Shown here piece after piece: positions 6,513 through 15,203 of a stretch of 51,320 nt of DNA; position 1 is the first letter of the stretch, and every line of letters starts with the position of its first letter. The notes beneath the pieces are model-generated. The model searched no databases. It saw nothing but the letters and a program-made list of their open reading frames with translations, and was not told the DNA's origin. This stretch comes from a bacterium UBP8_UBA817. Its GTDB lineage: Bacteria > Margulisbacteria > Marinamargulisbacteria > SXXA01 > SICP01. The stretch spans positions 1 to 51,320 of the forward strand of contig CAMCZW010000011.1 of the NCBI GenBank assembly GCA_945888435.1, written 5' to 3'. The position numbers and the translations under genes are program-made.

Positions 6513-7664
6513 TTAGGCGTGGTGCTGTCTTAGTTTGGGGATGATGGTTTTGAAGAGTGTCATTACGGCATCTATTTCCTGAGATGTGGCTGTGGAGCCG
6601 ATGCTGATGCGTATGGCGCTCATTTGGATGTCTTTGGATGTGGTGATGGCCTTTAGGACATGAGATGGCTCTGTGGAACCTGTGGAGCATGCGGAGCCGG
6701 TTGAGATTTCAACTCCTTCCTGGTCCATTCTCATGACCATGGCTTCTGCTGGGATGCCAAGGATGGAGATGTTGAGGGTGTTGGGAAGGCTATTTTCTGG
6801 AGTGTTGATGTGGATGTTGTCGATTTGGCTTAGTCCGGCGATGAGTTGGGATTTTAACTGGGCACTGTGAGCGGTGTTTGAGTCTTGATTGGCTTTGGCG
6901 AGGTCTGCGGCGATACCGAAGGCGATGATGCCTAATAGGTTTTCGGTGCCGGCCCGTAATCGTTGTTCCTGTGATCCGCCGTGAAGGAGTGGAGTGAGGA
7001 GGTCGTCCTTACGGATGTAAAGGGCGGCGATGCCTTTGGGCCCTTGGATTTTGTGAGCGGATAGAGTGAGCAAGTCGATATTTAAATCATGGACATTGAT
7101 GGGGAGTTTTCCAGCGGCTTGAGTGGCATCCGTATGAAAGAGGGTGTTTTTAGGTCGATTGACTTGAGAGAGTGTATCGATGGGGTTGATGCTGCCGGTT
7201 TCATTGTTGGCCATCATGATGGAGATTATGGCGGTGTCTGGAGTGATTTCTGACGCCAGAGACTCGGGTGTGATGATGCCTTGTGGGGTTGGGGCGAGGT
7301 AAGTGACTGGTTGAGCATGAGTTTGGCTTAAAAACTGGCATGGGGTGAGAATACTTGAATGCTCGATAGATGTTGTGATGATGCGGGGGAGCGGCGAAGT
7401 CCTAGGTGTACTTGCGAATGGGTGTTTGATGACCATGTTATTGGCTTCGCTGCCGGAGCTTGTGAAGATGATTTGGTGGGGATGGGCTCCGATGAGAGCG
7501 GCGACTTTGTCTCGGGCAGTTTCGATTAATTCTCGGGAGGCTTGGCCGGTTTGGTGGAGACTTGAGGGGTTTCCGTAGTGAGAAAGTGCGGATTTAATGC
7601 TGGCTTGAACTGTGGGGTGGAGTGGACTTGTGGAATTCCAGTCCAGATATATTTTTGGGCTCAT
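6513..7664 (-). CDS. Cysteine desulfurase (NifS/IscS family)
   Basis: A 383-residue PLP enzyme that moves sulfur from cysteine to Fe-S cluster, tRNA-thiolation or cofactor pathways. Visible are IYLDWNSTSPLHP at the N-terminus, TSSGSEANNMVI, the His of TSIEHSSIL, NNETG, the PLP Lys205 in SAHKIQGPKG, the GTENLLGI loop, and the catalytic Cys326 in STGSACSTGSTEPSHVL. The longer Cys loop places it with group I (IscS/NifS), not SufS. No scaffold gene is next to it. Its ATG overlaps the stop of the unknown upstream gene by four bases, so the two are coupled. Confidence 0.95.
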   Translation of the reverse strand: MSPKIYLDWNSTSPLHPTVQASIKSALSHYGNPSSLHQTGQASRELIETARDKVAALIGAHPHQIIFTSSGSEANNMVIKHPFASTPRTSPLPRIITTSIEHSSILTPCQFLSQTHAQPVTYLAPTPQGIITPESLASEITPDTAIISIMMANNETGSINPIDTLSQVNRPKNTLFHTDATQAAGKLPINVHDLNIDLLTLSAHKIQGPKGIAALYIRKDDLLTPLLHGGSQEQRLRAGTENLLGIIAFGIAADLAKANQDSNTAHSAQLKSQLIAGLSQIDNIHINTPENSLPNTLNISILGIPAEAMVMRMDQEGVEISTGSACSTGSTEPSHVLKAITTSKDIQMSAIRISIGSTATSQEIDAVMTLFKTIIPKLRQHHA

Positions 7665-8590
7665 AAGTCTAATTTTTGGATGAGTAATGTATAGAGCTTA
7701 TAGAGATTGAGCCTGCTTTTAACTTGGAGTTCGTTCAATTTGCTTAAGTTTTGAGTGAGGGTTGTGAATGTGACTTGGTTATCTAGCATTTTGGTTAAAA
7801 AGAAGGGGCTTTTGCTTTGTGTAATGTGTCTAATAATGGGGAGCTGTTCACTGTAGTACAAGCTTAAATAAATTTGGATTTTAGTGATGAGATATTGGAT
7901 ATCGGATGAGGGGGATTGGAATAGGGTGCCAATGTTGACGGTATGTCCATCGGATTGTTTGAGTTCGAGATCGTCTGGAAGAAAGGATTGGATATAAAGC
8001 AAAAACGCATTGATTTCGTTATCGGGTAGCGACGAGAGCAGGATGAAAAATAAATCAGGGTTAATTTCTTTTGAAAATAACTGTTTGAGATCTGGTTTTG
8101 ATTTACTGAGAGTGGTGAGTGAGGCTTCGATTTTAGTTAAAATGTCGGTGTAATTGATGATAATTCGGTCGCAGTCTTTGATGAATGCTTTGTGGAGGCT
8201 TCGCTGGGCGGTGTTGTCGCCAATGATTTTTTGTTGGATGCTTCGGCAAAATTGGGTGTAATGATCATCGAATTGGCCGAGGGTGATGGTGTCGGTGACG
8301 CGATTACCCCAGTTAATTTTAATGGTGGACTCTTGGATGCTTAATTGTTTGACGACTGGCATTGTGACGCCGCCAACCATGGAGAGTGTGGTAAGGGCAA
8401 TTAATTGGGTGATGAGGATGGCGTCTGGGTTTTGGGTGAATACGGGGTCATTGGTGTAGTAGCCATTAATTGAAAGTGCTTTTTTGACCTCGTTAAATCG
8501 AGGTGTTTTGGGTGTGAACAATTCTTCATTTTTTTGAGAATTTGTTGCGATGATTTCGAGAATAGAAATGCAATTTGGGATGGCTAACAT
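7661..8590 (-). CDS. Hypothetical protein (309 aa)
   Basis: Family not recognised. It is a soluble, mostly helical protein rich in Ile, Leu, Ser, Thr and Gln, with no signal peptide and one weakly hydrophobic stretch (DAILITQLIALTTLSMVGGV, about 57-76) that is marginal for a membrane span. The C-terminus is predicted helical (NLSKLNELQVKSRLNLYKLYTLL). It lies upstream of the cysteine desulfurase and overlaps it by ATGA, so co-expression is likely, but nothing in the sequence links it to sulfur transfer. A REP-like palindrome sits upstream, between it and the divergent gene at 8802. Confidence 0.75.
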   Translation of the reverse strand: MLAIPNCISILEIIATNSQKNEELFTPKTPRFNEVKKALSINGYYTNDPVFTQNPDAILITQLIALTTLSMVGGVTMPVVKQLSIQESTIKINWGNRVTDTITLGQFDDHYTQFCRSIQQKIIGDNTAQRSLHKAFIKDCDRIIINYTDILTKIEASLTTLSKSKPDLKQLFSKEINPDLFFILLSSLPDNEINAFLLYIQSFLPDDLELKQSDGHTVNIGTLFQSPSSDIQYLITKIQIYLSLYYSEQLPIIRHITQSKSPFFLTKMLDNQVTFTTLTQNLSKLNELQVKSRLNLYKLYTLLIQKLDL

Positions 8591-8635
8591 GAGGCATAAG
8601 ATAGCATAGTTAGAACTGTTTCTTAAGGGGTCCTT

Positions 8636-8728
8636 AAGGGGTCAGACCCTTATGTGGCCAGAAGTGCCATAGTAGACTTTTAATATCTTTAACCTGGCAC
8701 ATCTCCACACATAAGGGTCTGACCCCTT
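8636..8728. repeat. REP-like palindrome with AAGGGGTCAGACCCTTATGTG arms
   Basis: Left arm 8636-8657 and right arm 8705-8728 are near-perfect inverted copies containing GGGGTCAGACCC. An inner pair GTGCCA/TGGCAC strengthens the fold. The GGGTCAGACCC core is widespread in REP-type elements linked to Y1-transposase (RAYT) families; no such transposase is in the window. It fills most of the divergent gap 8591-8801. Confidence 0.85.
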
Positions 8729-8801
8729 TGCTTTAGTTGGTAGTTTGGATTGAATTGTTTGTGGGAATTTATTGGGTATAAGAAGGGGGGTGTTAAGTCG
8801 T

Positions 8802-9137
8802 ATGAAGGATCGGTTTCTTGCTGAATCATTTGACCCACGTCAGCGTCCACACTGGGTGTCTCGGTATTTATCTTTGAGCTTAGTATTAAATAAAATTCAA
8901 AAAATTCGAGAAATTTCTTTTAAATTAACGTCTAAGGGACTGCGATATTTAATCCCTTATTCTACTGATCCTGATTGGAAAGTGAGGCTTGAAGTGGTGA
9001 AGGCGCTTCGGAAAGTGTTATCCGAAGGGGATGTACATCATCGAGAGAAAGCAATTTCTTTGTTGAAGGGATTGAATTTAGACCCCAATCCCGTGGTTGA
9101 AATCTGGGTGAGCCGCATTCATCGCGATTTATTTTAG
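8802..9137 (+). CDS. Hypothetical HEAT-repeat-like protein (111 aa)
   Basis: Small basic helical protein. ATG 8802 is preferred, though the G-rich ribosome site (AGAAGGGGGG, 8781-8789) would also allow GTG 8790 or TTG 8772. The stretch DPDWKVRLEVVKALRKVL followed by HREKAISLLKGL has the look of one or two HEAT-type helical repeats, which usually mediate protein contacts. No membrane segment. It overlaps the convergent aminotransferase gene by nine bases at the 3' end. Function cannot be stated. Confidence 0.65.
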   Translation: MKDRFLAESFDPRQRPHWVSRYLSLSLVLNKIQKIREISFKLTSKGLRYLIPYSTDPDWKVRLEVVKALRKVLSEGDVHHREKAISLLKGLNLDPNPVVEIWVSRIHRDLF

Positions 9138-10343
9138 GCTTTCGACGAATAGTTTAATTTTGTCGATGCCTTCTTTGATGTCTTCTGCACTGGCGGTGTA
9201 GGTGAGACGGATGTGGTCAGGGGCGCCGAAACCGGATCCTGGGACGCAGGCTACTTTGTATAGAGTTAGTAGTTGTGCGCAGAAATCCACATCGTTTGCG
9301 ACCAATCCTTCTGGGGAAGTTTTGCCGTAAAGTGCTGAGACATTGGGGAATGTGTAGAATGCGCCCGGTGGGGTTAAGCATGTCATTCCTTTTATTTTAT
9401 TGAGTTCTTTGACCATGAGATTTCTTCGGCTTTCGAAAGATGTTCTCATTGTTTCGACGGCTTCTTGAGATCCTTCAAGTGCTTCTAGGCTGGCCCATTG
9501 GGAAGCTACTGTAGGGTTGGAGGTTGTTTGGCTTTGGATTTTGCCCATTGCAGATGCGATTTCGGTGGTGGATCCGGTGTATCCGATTCTCCATCCTGTC
9601 ATTGAATAGGCTTTAGAGACTCCGTTGATAACGACGGTGCGATCTTGCATTTCTTTGGAGAGCGATGCGATGGAGTAGTGTTCTGTCCCGTCATAGACTA
9701 ATTCCTCATAAATTTCGTCGGAGAGAACGTAGATGTTGTCATGTTTGAGGATGACATCGGCCAATGCTTGGAGCTCTTGTTTTGTGTAGATGGCGCCGGT
9801 TGGGTTTGAAGGCGAGTTGATGATGACCATTTTTGTGCGAGGTGTGATGGCGGCTTCAAGTTGTGCAGGTGTGATTTTGAAACCAGCTTTGTCGGTGGCT
9901 TCGATGATGATTGGTTTTCCGCCGACTAGCTCGACTTGGTCGGGATAGCTCACCCAGTATGGTGATGGAACGATGACTTCGTCGCCGGTATTAATTAAGG
10001 CGATTAAGGTGTTGTAGATGGAGTGCTTTGCACCGCATGAAATGACGATGTCTTTGTTGGTGTAAGTGAGGGTGTTGTCATTTTTGAATTTTTTGACGAT
10101 GGCGTTTTTGAGTTCGATGATGCCGGATGCGGCGGTGTATTTGGTTTTGCCGGCTTTAATGGAGGTGATGCCAGCTTCTTTGATGTTTTGAGGTGTGTCG
10201 AAATCGGGTTCGCCAGCGCTAAAGCTGATGACTCGGTGGCCTTGCTTTTTGAGTTGGTTACCAAGGTCGGTGACAGCCATTGTGATGCTGTCCTTAATGT
10301 TGTTGGCTCTTTCTGATAATGGGGAGGTAATGGTCTTTGACAT
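9129..10343 (-). CDS. Class I aminotransferase, aspartate aminotransferase type
   Basis: A 404-residue PLP enzyme. Typical AspB/AspC features are ISFSAGEPDFDTP, the KTKYTAASG loop, SPSNPTGAIY, LSDEIYEELVYDG, the PLP Lys244 in INGVSKAYSMTGWRIGY, and a C-terminal PGSGFG followed by IRLTYTAS with the carboxylate-binding Arg. It matches the Bacillus/Thermus subgroup Ib and probably interconverts aspartate and oxaloacetate. Members of this group can also use other amino acids, so the exact substrate is not certain. It lies 12 bases downstream of the SMR-type gene, likely in one transcript. Confidence 0.92.
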   Translation of the reverse strand: MSKTITSPLSERANNIKDSITMAVTDLGNQLKKQGHRVISFSAGEPDFDTPQNIKEAGITSIKAGKTKYTAASGIIELKNAIVKKFKNDNTLTYTNKDIVISCGAKHSIYNTLIALINTGDEVIVPSPYWVSYPDQVELVGGKPIIIEATDKAGFKITPAQLEAAITPRTKMVIINSPSNPTGAIYTKQELQALADVILKHDNIYVLSDEIYEELVYDGTEHYSIASLSKEMQDRTVVINGVSKAYSMTGWRIGYTGSTTEIASAMGKIQSQTTSNPTVASQWASLEALEGSQEAVETMRTSFESRRNLMVKELNKIKGMTCLTPPGAFYTFPNVSALYGKTSPEGLVANDVDFCAQLLTLYKVACVPGSGFGAPDHIRLTYTASAEDIKEGIDKIKLFVESLK

Positions 10344-10355
10344 TTTGGAGCTCCT

Positions 10356-10763
10356 TTAGTTTGTTTTATTCGCAGATGCTTTATAAGGGCTCTTCGAAAT
10401 AATGACGAGTCCGGTCATAATTAACATGACACCGATATATCTGTAAAGATTGACCTCTTCTCCCAGAATAACATGGGATCCAATGACGATGAGCATGAGG
10501 TTGGTGCTTAGAAAGGGGTAAAGAAAAGAGAGTTCAAATTTGGACATGGCTCCTAACCACAAAATCCCGCCGGTAATGACCATGATGAGGGATAGTATGG
10601 TGATGGGATTGCTAAATACATAGGCCGCTAAGTTTAAATAGCTACTCATTGGTGTAGAGGGAGTGGGCGCCTGATATGAATTGATGGATGCCTTGAGGAT
10701 AAACTCTCCGAGGCTAGTGAGTAGGATTGGCGGGGCAATATATTTGAGGCATTTTTTAATCAT
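10356..10763 (-). CDS. SMR/EamA-type small membrane transporter, subunit 2
   Basis: A 135-residue protein with four hydrophobic segments (about residues 8-25, 45-70, 80-100 and 108-125) and the EmrE/ArnE-like ending GEEVNLYRYIGVMLIMTGLVII. The stretch FELSFLYPFLSTNLML parallels FDLSFIYPMLSVSYVC in the gene just upstream. Paired heteromeric SMR proteins include ArnE/ArnF lipid-linked sugar flippases and some drug pumps. It starts nine bases after the stop of its partner, which supports a heterodimer. Substrate is unknown. Confidence 0.8.
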   Translation of the reverse strand: MIKKCLKYIAPPILLTSLGEFILKASINSYQAPTPSTPMSSYLNLAAYVFSNPITILSLIMVITGGILWLGAMSKFELSFLYPFLSTNLMLIVIGSHVILGEEVNLYRYIGVMLIMTGLVIISKSPYKASANKTN

Positions 10764-10772
10764 GGTGACTCC

Positions 10773-11135
10773 TTATACAGATTTTGCGAGCAGAATACTG
10801 CCGATGGTGATGATGGCCATGCCGATTATTTTGTATTTATCGAGGGTTTCTTTAAATAGAATGCGGCCTGTAATCATGATGCAGACATAGCTGACGCTGA
10901 GCATGGGATATATAAAGCTAAGATCAAATTTTTTAAGGCAGATAATCCAGGTGTAAACATGGATAGTGCTAAAGATAAGGCCTATTGAAAAATATTTAGA
11001 GCAAATCACTCGTTTTGCTTGGGTTAAAATGGAAATGGGTTGCTGAGCGGTATAGTCTTGATCCACGGCTGCTTTAAACGAAATATCGGTGAAAGTTCGA
11101 CTGATAATAGTGGCTGCGACGATTAAGAAATCCAT
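10773..11135 (-). CDS. SMR/EamA-type small membrane transporter, subunit 1
   Basis: A 120-residue, four-span protein (about residues 2-20, 45-62, 72-90 and 100-118). It contains YTWIICLKKFDLSFIYPMLS and the closing RILFKETLDKYKIIGMAIITIG, which fits the EmrE superfamily. It lacks the membrane-embedded Glu in the first span typical of EmrE itself, so simple proton-coupled drug export is less likely than a flippase-type role like ArnE/F. It is the first gene of a unit that continues with its partner and the aminotransferase. Confidence 0.8.
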   Translation of the reverse strand: MDFLIVAATIISRTFTDISFKAAVDQDYTAQQPISILTQAKRVICSKYFSIGLIFSTIHVYTWIICLKKFDLSFIYPMLSVSYVCIMITGRILFKETLDKYKIIGMAIITIGSILLAKSV

Positions 11136-11177
11136 TGGTTTTTAGTTTACATTAATTTTTTGGTTTGTGCTGTATTT

Positions 11178-11203
11178 GGGCGTATGCAATGCGCCCCTAC
11201 GAG
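11178..11203. repeat. Short palindrome, GGGCGTATGCAATGCGCCCCTACG type (copy 1)
   Basis: GGGCGTATGCAATGCGCCCC folds back on itself and is followed by TACGAG. The same design (GGGCA..TGCCCCTACG) recurs at 45831-45857. This class of REP-like hairpin is widespread in bacteria. It lies in the 80-base gap between the ComEA-like gene and the SMR pair. Confidence 0.7.
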
Positions 11204-11216
11204 ACCGTATATTTTT

Positions 11217-11705
11217 TTAATGAGTCCTCATTTTGAAAGAGGTTTTTGGGGAGGTGGCGGTGATGTCCTTGTCTGGGGGATCTTTTTGTTTTTTGATTTT
11301 GGTTGGGTGAGGTTTAGAGTCTCTTTTTTTTGGTGGAGTTTTTTGTGCTTTTTGCTCTGGAATGTAGATGGTCATGCCGTCTTTGATTTTGGCGGCTAGT
11401 TTGACTTTGCTTATGTCAGCGGTGTCTAAGACTCCTCCGAATTGATTGAGTATGTCGAAGACCCTTTGATTGGGGGTGACGGTGTAGAGCCCTGGGTTGG
11501 GGACTTCTCCGCTGAGTTGGATGATGCAGGTTGCTGTTTCTCGTGGTTTTGGCTTTTTTTGTGGATAAGCAGGCTGTTCTGTTAGTGCGGACTCTGTGAT
11601 CTTGATGGGTCTTGGTTTAGAATGAGATTTATAGAGGCTTGCTGCGGCAGCTAGTGTGATGACAAGTGTCAGAATGATAATAAATTTTTTATTTTTGTTT
11701 TCCAT
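11217..11705 (-). CDS. ComEA-like protein with SLBB domain, no helix-hairpin-helix
   Basis: 162 residues: a membrane anchor at about 8-23 (FIIILTLVITLAAAASL), a Pro/Lys linker, and an SLBB-type domain at about 58-115 (IIQLSGEVPNPGLYTV, RVFDILNQFGG, AAKIKDGMTIYIP). Lys/Pro-rich sequence runs to the end. In ComEA, the competence DNA receptor, a helix-hairpin-helix domain follows the SLBB domain; here it is replaced by the basic tail. Divergent location next to holA recalls the comEA/comEC-holA neighbourhood. It could be a ComEA variant binding DNA through the basic tail, or a different SLBB protein. Confidence 0.7.
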   Translation of the reverse strand: MENKNKKFIIILTLVITLAAAASLYKSHSKPRPIKITESALTEQPAYPQKKPKPRETATCIIQLSGEVPNPGLYTVTPNQRVFDILNQFGGVLDTADISKVKLAAKIKDGMTIYIPEQKAQKTPPKKRDSKPHPTKIKKQKDPPDKDITATSPKTSFKMRTH

Positions 11706-11759
11706 TGTTTATCTTTGTTTATAAGTTTAATTTCGTGACGTTAGTATAAAGGATTTGGC

Positions 11760-12710
11760 ATGGCTTTTCGAGTACTTTATGGAGAAGAGGGGTTTTTAGT
11801 TCAGGAAAGAGTTTCTGAGCTTAAATCTGGCATGGCTTCTTTTGAAGGGCTTTCTTTGGATGGGAAAGTAGATTTACAGGAGATTATTGATTTTTTATCG
11901 AATGTCTCGATGTTTTCTCCGGGGAAGTTTGTGGTGATGAAGTCGCCCCCGTTTTTAGGTGCAGAAGGAGATGACTCTTTGCTTAAGCGACTAGATGTCT
12001 TGAAGTCGATAGTATCGGACCGCGCCCAAGTGGTGGTTGTGTCTGAAAAGCCGCTGGATATGCGTCGGAAGGTGAGTGGCTGGCTTAAAAAAAATACAGT
12101 TTTGGAAGAATTTGCCGGATTTAAGGACTGGGAACAGGATAAATTGCGCGCATGGCTGAAGGCCCGATTTTTGAAAGTGGGATTATCCTGCGATGCGGAT
12201 GGACTTGAGTTATTGCTTGATTTTGGCGGGACATCGCTGCGGTTTTTGTCTGGAGAGGTGGCGAAATTATCGGTTTATCTTGGAGACCGCAAGACTGTGA
12301 CAGGTGCGGATATTGAAGTGGTTTGCCAGCGTGGGAGTGTGAGTATATTTGCTTTTCAGGAAGCAGTTCGTGGGCGGACCAAGCAGTCTGTTGCGATGCT
12401 TAAACGATTATTGGACGATGGCGAAGAGCCTGTGATGTTGGTTGGGATGATTGTGAATCAGCTGAGGTTGTTTTATCAGCTTTTGGAGATGTCCAAGCGT
12501 CGAGTTTCTGGAGATGACATTGCGAAGCAAGTGGGTAAGAATCCGTTTTATATTAAAAAGTTGATTCCTCAGATTTCGGCGGCGTATTCGCTTGGGGATT
12601 TGGGGAAGGCGATACGGTATTTTGCGGAGGCGGATATTTCGATTAAAACTGGGAAGATGAGGCCGAGGAATGCCGTTGAGGTGGCTTGGGTGAAGGTGGT
12701 TTTGAGGTAA
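11760..12710 (+). CDS. holA: DNA polymerase III delta subunit
   Basis: The clamp-loader subunit that opens the sliding clamp. At 316 residues it is close to the usual 320-345. The N-terminal domain begins FRVLYGEEGFLVQERVSELK and contains VVVVSEKPLDMRRKVSGWLKK; the middle has GTSLRFLSGEVAKLSVYLG, and the C-terminal collar has EPVMLVGMIVNQLRLFYQLLEM and NPFYIKKLIPQ. AAAGGA precedes ATG 11760 at proper spacing. Divergent from the ComEA-like gene. Confidence 0.92.
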   Translation: MAFRVLYGEEGFLVQERVSELKSGMASFEGLSLDGKVDLQEIIDFLSNVSMFSPGKFVVMKSPPFLGAEGDDSLLKRLDVLKSIVSDRAQVVVVSEKPLDMRRKVSGWLKKNTVLEEFAGFKDWEQDKLRAWLKARFLKVGLSCDADGLELLLDFGGTSLRFLSGEVAKLSVYLGDRKTVTGADIEVVCQRGSVSIFAFQEAVRGRTKQSVAMLKRLLDDGEEPVMLVGMIVNQLRLFYQLLEMSKRRVSGDDIAKQVGKNPFYIKKLIPQISAAYSLGDLGKAIRYFAEADISIKTGKMRPRNAVEVAWVKVVLR

Positions 12711-12735
12711 CCCTTCTTTTCTAATGTGTAGAAGG

Positions 12736-12843
12736 TAATACTCACCCCTAACCCCTCTCTGTGCCAAAGAGGGGGACTGGTATGGATTAACTTCTTGAGC
12801 CTCCCTCTTTGGAACAGAGAGGGAGGTTGGTGGGTGAGTATTA
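12736..12843. repeat. Family B palindrome: two inverted copies
   Basis: Left arm 12736-12775 (TAATACTCACCCCTAACCCC, then CTCTCTGTGCCAAAGAGGGG) and right arm 12799-12843 are inverted copies that could fold into a long hairpin. Each arm also holds a small CTCT..AGAG hairpin. It fills the convergent gap between holA and the peptidase gene. A single copy lies at 25266-25322. Confidence 0.85.
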
Positions 12844-12846
12844 ACC

Positions 12847-14217
12847 CTAGCTTATTAACCCTTCCAACTCATCAATTTCTTTTGGGCAGCTGGTGCTTAG
12901 GTTTTGGCAGCCGGTGGGGGTGATGAGGAGGTTGTCTTCGATTCGGATGCCGATCCATTCGTTGTATTTTTGGCCGTCGATGGTGGCGGTGAAGTGGCCG
13001 TAGAGACCGGGTTCGCTCGTGATGCAGTTTCCGGGAACGAATGGCGTGTTGCGGTATTTGCGGGAGGGGTCGCCGTCGTGGACTTGGAGGCCTAGGAAGT
13101 GGCCGATATTGTGGGGTTGGGCGTCATAGCTGAGGGTCATTTTTCCGCTGTGGTTGGTGATGAAGTTGGAAACGCGCTGGTGGAGTGTGGCCCATGCGAG
13201 TTGATTGAGATCTTTGAATGTGGTGCCGGGCTTGGCGTTGGCTTCGACTTCTTTTTGGGTTTGTAAGACGAAGTTATAGAGGGCTTTTTGGAGTGGGTTG
13301 AATTTTCCTGAGAGGGGGACGGTTCGACTGATGTCGGCGTTTATGCTTTGAAAGCGCGTGCCGAAATCGAGGAGGAGGAGGTTTGCTTTATCGGTTGGGG
13401 CATTGTTTTGGGTGTAGTGGAGGATGGTGGCGTTTTGTCCGCTGGCGACGATGCTTGGAAAGCTGTTTCCGAAATGGGATTGGGTGGCGATTTCGTAATT
13501 GATTCGGGCTGAAATTTGGGTTTCTGAAGTCATTTTTGGGAGATGTGAGAGAGTGTTTTTGAATGCGGTTGCCGTCATTTGGTTGGCGGTGATCATGTTT
13601 TGGATATCTGTTTCATCTAAATTTAGGCGTTGTGGCCACATGATTAGGGAGATGTTTTGGAGAGTTGTTGTGGGTGAGGAGGTTTTGATCCAGCGGGTGA
13701 GTTGGGTTTTGGTGAGATAGTTGCTGTCTTTGATGGCTTTGTTTTTGGCGTCGGTATGCCAGAGGGTATAGATGGTTTTAGGGGTGGTTTCTTGGAGGAA
13801 ACTTTGGATTGTGAGGGCGAGTTCATCGAATGGTTTGATGCTTGAAATTCCGGTAATTTCTGTGATTTCGGCTTCGGATTCTTGAGTGCCGTATCCGAGA
13901 TGGAGGCCTTCCCAAAATTCTTTTTTTGGATTTTTTTCGTCGATGAAGAGAGTGTGGGGATGGCCGGGAATGAGGAGGAGAGCGGTGCGGATTTGGTTGA
14001 TGCCGGTGTAGTAGAGGAGGCTTGGTTCTTGGTAGATGTAGCTATTGAGGGAGCTCCAGACATGGGTGTGATTGGGGCTGTGGGTGATTCCTACTAGGAG
14101 GATGGGTGCGTTGACTTGGGTTAGGAGAGTTTCTCTGCGTTTTTTGTATCTTTGTTTTGCTTGAGAAGACGGAAGCGTGTCATCAATAAATAGGTGGCTT
14201 GTTTTTGTGTTGGACAT
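12847..14217 (-). CDS. pepP: Xaa-Pro aminopeptidase (M24B metallopeptidase)
   Basis: Removes N-terminal residues that precede proline. ATG 14217 is chosen because AAAGGA lies about 8 bases upstream; the frame is open 28 codons further but overlaps the thyA start. 456 residues: an N-terminal creatinase-like domain (about 20-170) with RYKKRRETLL, then the pita-bread domain. Metal ligands are visible in LLLDFGTRFQSINADISRTV (two Asp), HNIGHFLGLQVHD (His), ITSEPGLYG (Glu) and IGIRIEDNLLIT (Glu). This is a complete aminopeptidase P set. It is divergent from thyA. Confidence 0.93.
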   Translation of the reverse strand: MSNTKTSHLFIDDTLPSSQAKQRYKKRRETLLTQVNAPILLVGITHSPNHTHVWSSLNSYIYQEPSLLYYTGINQIRTALLLIPGHPHTLFIDEKNPKKEFWEGLHLGYGTQESEAEITEITGISSIKPFDELALTIQSFLQETTPKTIYTLWHTDAKNKAIKDSNYLTKTQLTRWIKTSSPTTTLQNISLIMWPQRLNLDETDIQNMITANQMTATAFKNTLSHLPKMTSETQISARINYEIATQSHFGNSFPSIVASGQNATILHYTQNNAPTDKANLLLLDFGTRFQSINADISRTVPLSGKFNPLQKALYNFVLQTQKEVEANAKPGTTFKDLNQLAWATLHQRVSNFITNHSGKMTLSYDAQPHNIGHFLGLQVHDGDPSRKYRNTPFVPGNCITSEPGLYGHFTATIDGQKYNEWIGIRIEDNLLITPTGCQNLSTSCPKEIDELEGLIS

Positions 14218-14234
14218 TGAGCATCCTTTTTGAG

Positions 14235-14262
14235 TTGGTAATCTTTTATGGTTCAGTATATC
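14235..14262 (+). promoter_or_regulatory. Promoter for thyA, possibly giving a near-leaderless mRNA
   Basis: TTGGTA, a 16-base spacer and TATATC end 9 bases before the thyA ATG at 14272, and no Shine-Dalgarno is present. Consensus-based prediction. Confidence 0.4.
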
Positions 14263-14271
14263 TTTTATATT

Positions 14272-15081
14272 ATGAAGTCTTATCTTGATTTGATTCAACA
14301 TATTTTAGAGTTTGGTGAGGACCGTACGGATCGTACGGGTACTGGAACTCGCTCTGTTTTTGGATATCAGCTGCGTCATGATTTAAGGACGGGGTTTCCG
14401 TTACTCACTACTAAAAAGGTTTATTTTTCATCTGTTTTGAAAGAATTGCTTTGGTTTATTAAAGGGTCTACCAATATTAACGATGGCTTGGATTGTAAAA
14501 TCTGGGATGCCTGGGCCAAAGAAGATGGCGAATTGGGGCCGATTTATGGCTATCAATGGCGAAAGTGGGAACAGTTTCGGTTAGATCCAGAGACTGGGCA
14601 GTATCAGAAAAATTATATTGATCAGTTGGCTGAGGCCATCGACATGATTAAACATAAGCCGGATTCCAGGCGGATAATTGTGAATGCGTGGAATGTGGCC
14701 GAGATTGACCGAATGGCGCTACCGCCTTGTCATACGTTTTTTCAATTTTATGTGTGTAATGGGCATTTGGATTTGCAGTTATATCAACGCTCGGCAGATG
14801 TGGCTGTGGGTGTGCCGTTTAATATTGCGAGTTATGCGTTGTTGTTGATGATGGTGGCACAGGAATGTGATTTGGTGCCGAGGTATTTTGTGCATACTTT
14901 TGGTGATGCACATCTGTATTTAAATCATTTGGATGGCGTGGCGGAGCAGTTGAAGAGAGAGCCTAGGAAATTGCCTGAGGTTAGGATTGCGAAGAAGCCG
15001 TTTTTTGAGTTGGAATTTGGGGATTTTGAGCTGGTTGGATATGAGCCTGCGGAGTTTATTCGGTTTTCTATTGCGGTTTAG
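14272..15081 (+). CDS. thyA: Thymidylate synthase
   Basis: Makes dTMP from dUMP with methylene-tetrahydrofolate. ATG 14272 ([12 protein letters not shown]) matches the N-terminus of known ThyA; an in-frame start at 14248 would add eight unrelated residues. 269 residues. Conserved parts visible: [47 protein letters not shown], the catalytic Cys153 in [39 protein letters not shown]. Complete. The gene is alone; no dihydrofolate reductase gene follows. Confidence 0.97.
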   Translation: MKSYLDLIQHILEFGEDRTDRTGTGTRSVFGYQLRHDLRTGFPLLTTKKVYFSSVLKELLWFIKGSTNINDGLDCKIWDAWAKEDGELGPIYGYQWRKWEQFRLDPETGQYQKNYIDQLAEAIDMIKHKPDSRRIIVNAWNVAEIDRMALPPCHTFFQFYVCNGHLDLQLYQRSADVAVGVPFNIASYALLLMMVAQECDLVPRYFVHTFGDAHLYLNHLDGVAEQLKREPRKLPEVRIAKKPFFELEFGDFELVGYEPAEFIRFSIAV

Positions 15082-15203
15082 CTTCGATATGCCGACTTTT
15101 TCCGCATAGCTACCTTTTAATTGGTGTCAGAGTCTTAATGGGAAAAAGTGCCAGAGTTGAGCGTGAAAGTATGATCTATTGGCATTTTAGCGGAGGCGGG
15201 CAT

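Noticed and set aside
15082..15203. Possible small gene between thyA and the convergent unknown gene
   Set aside because: No open frame with start signal or protein-like pattern on either strand; I see nothing in this gap.
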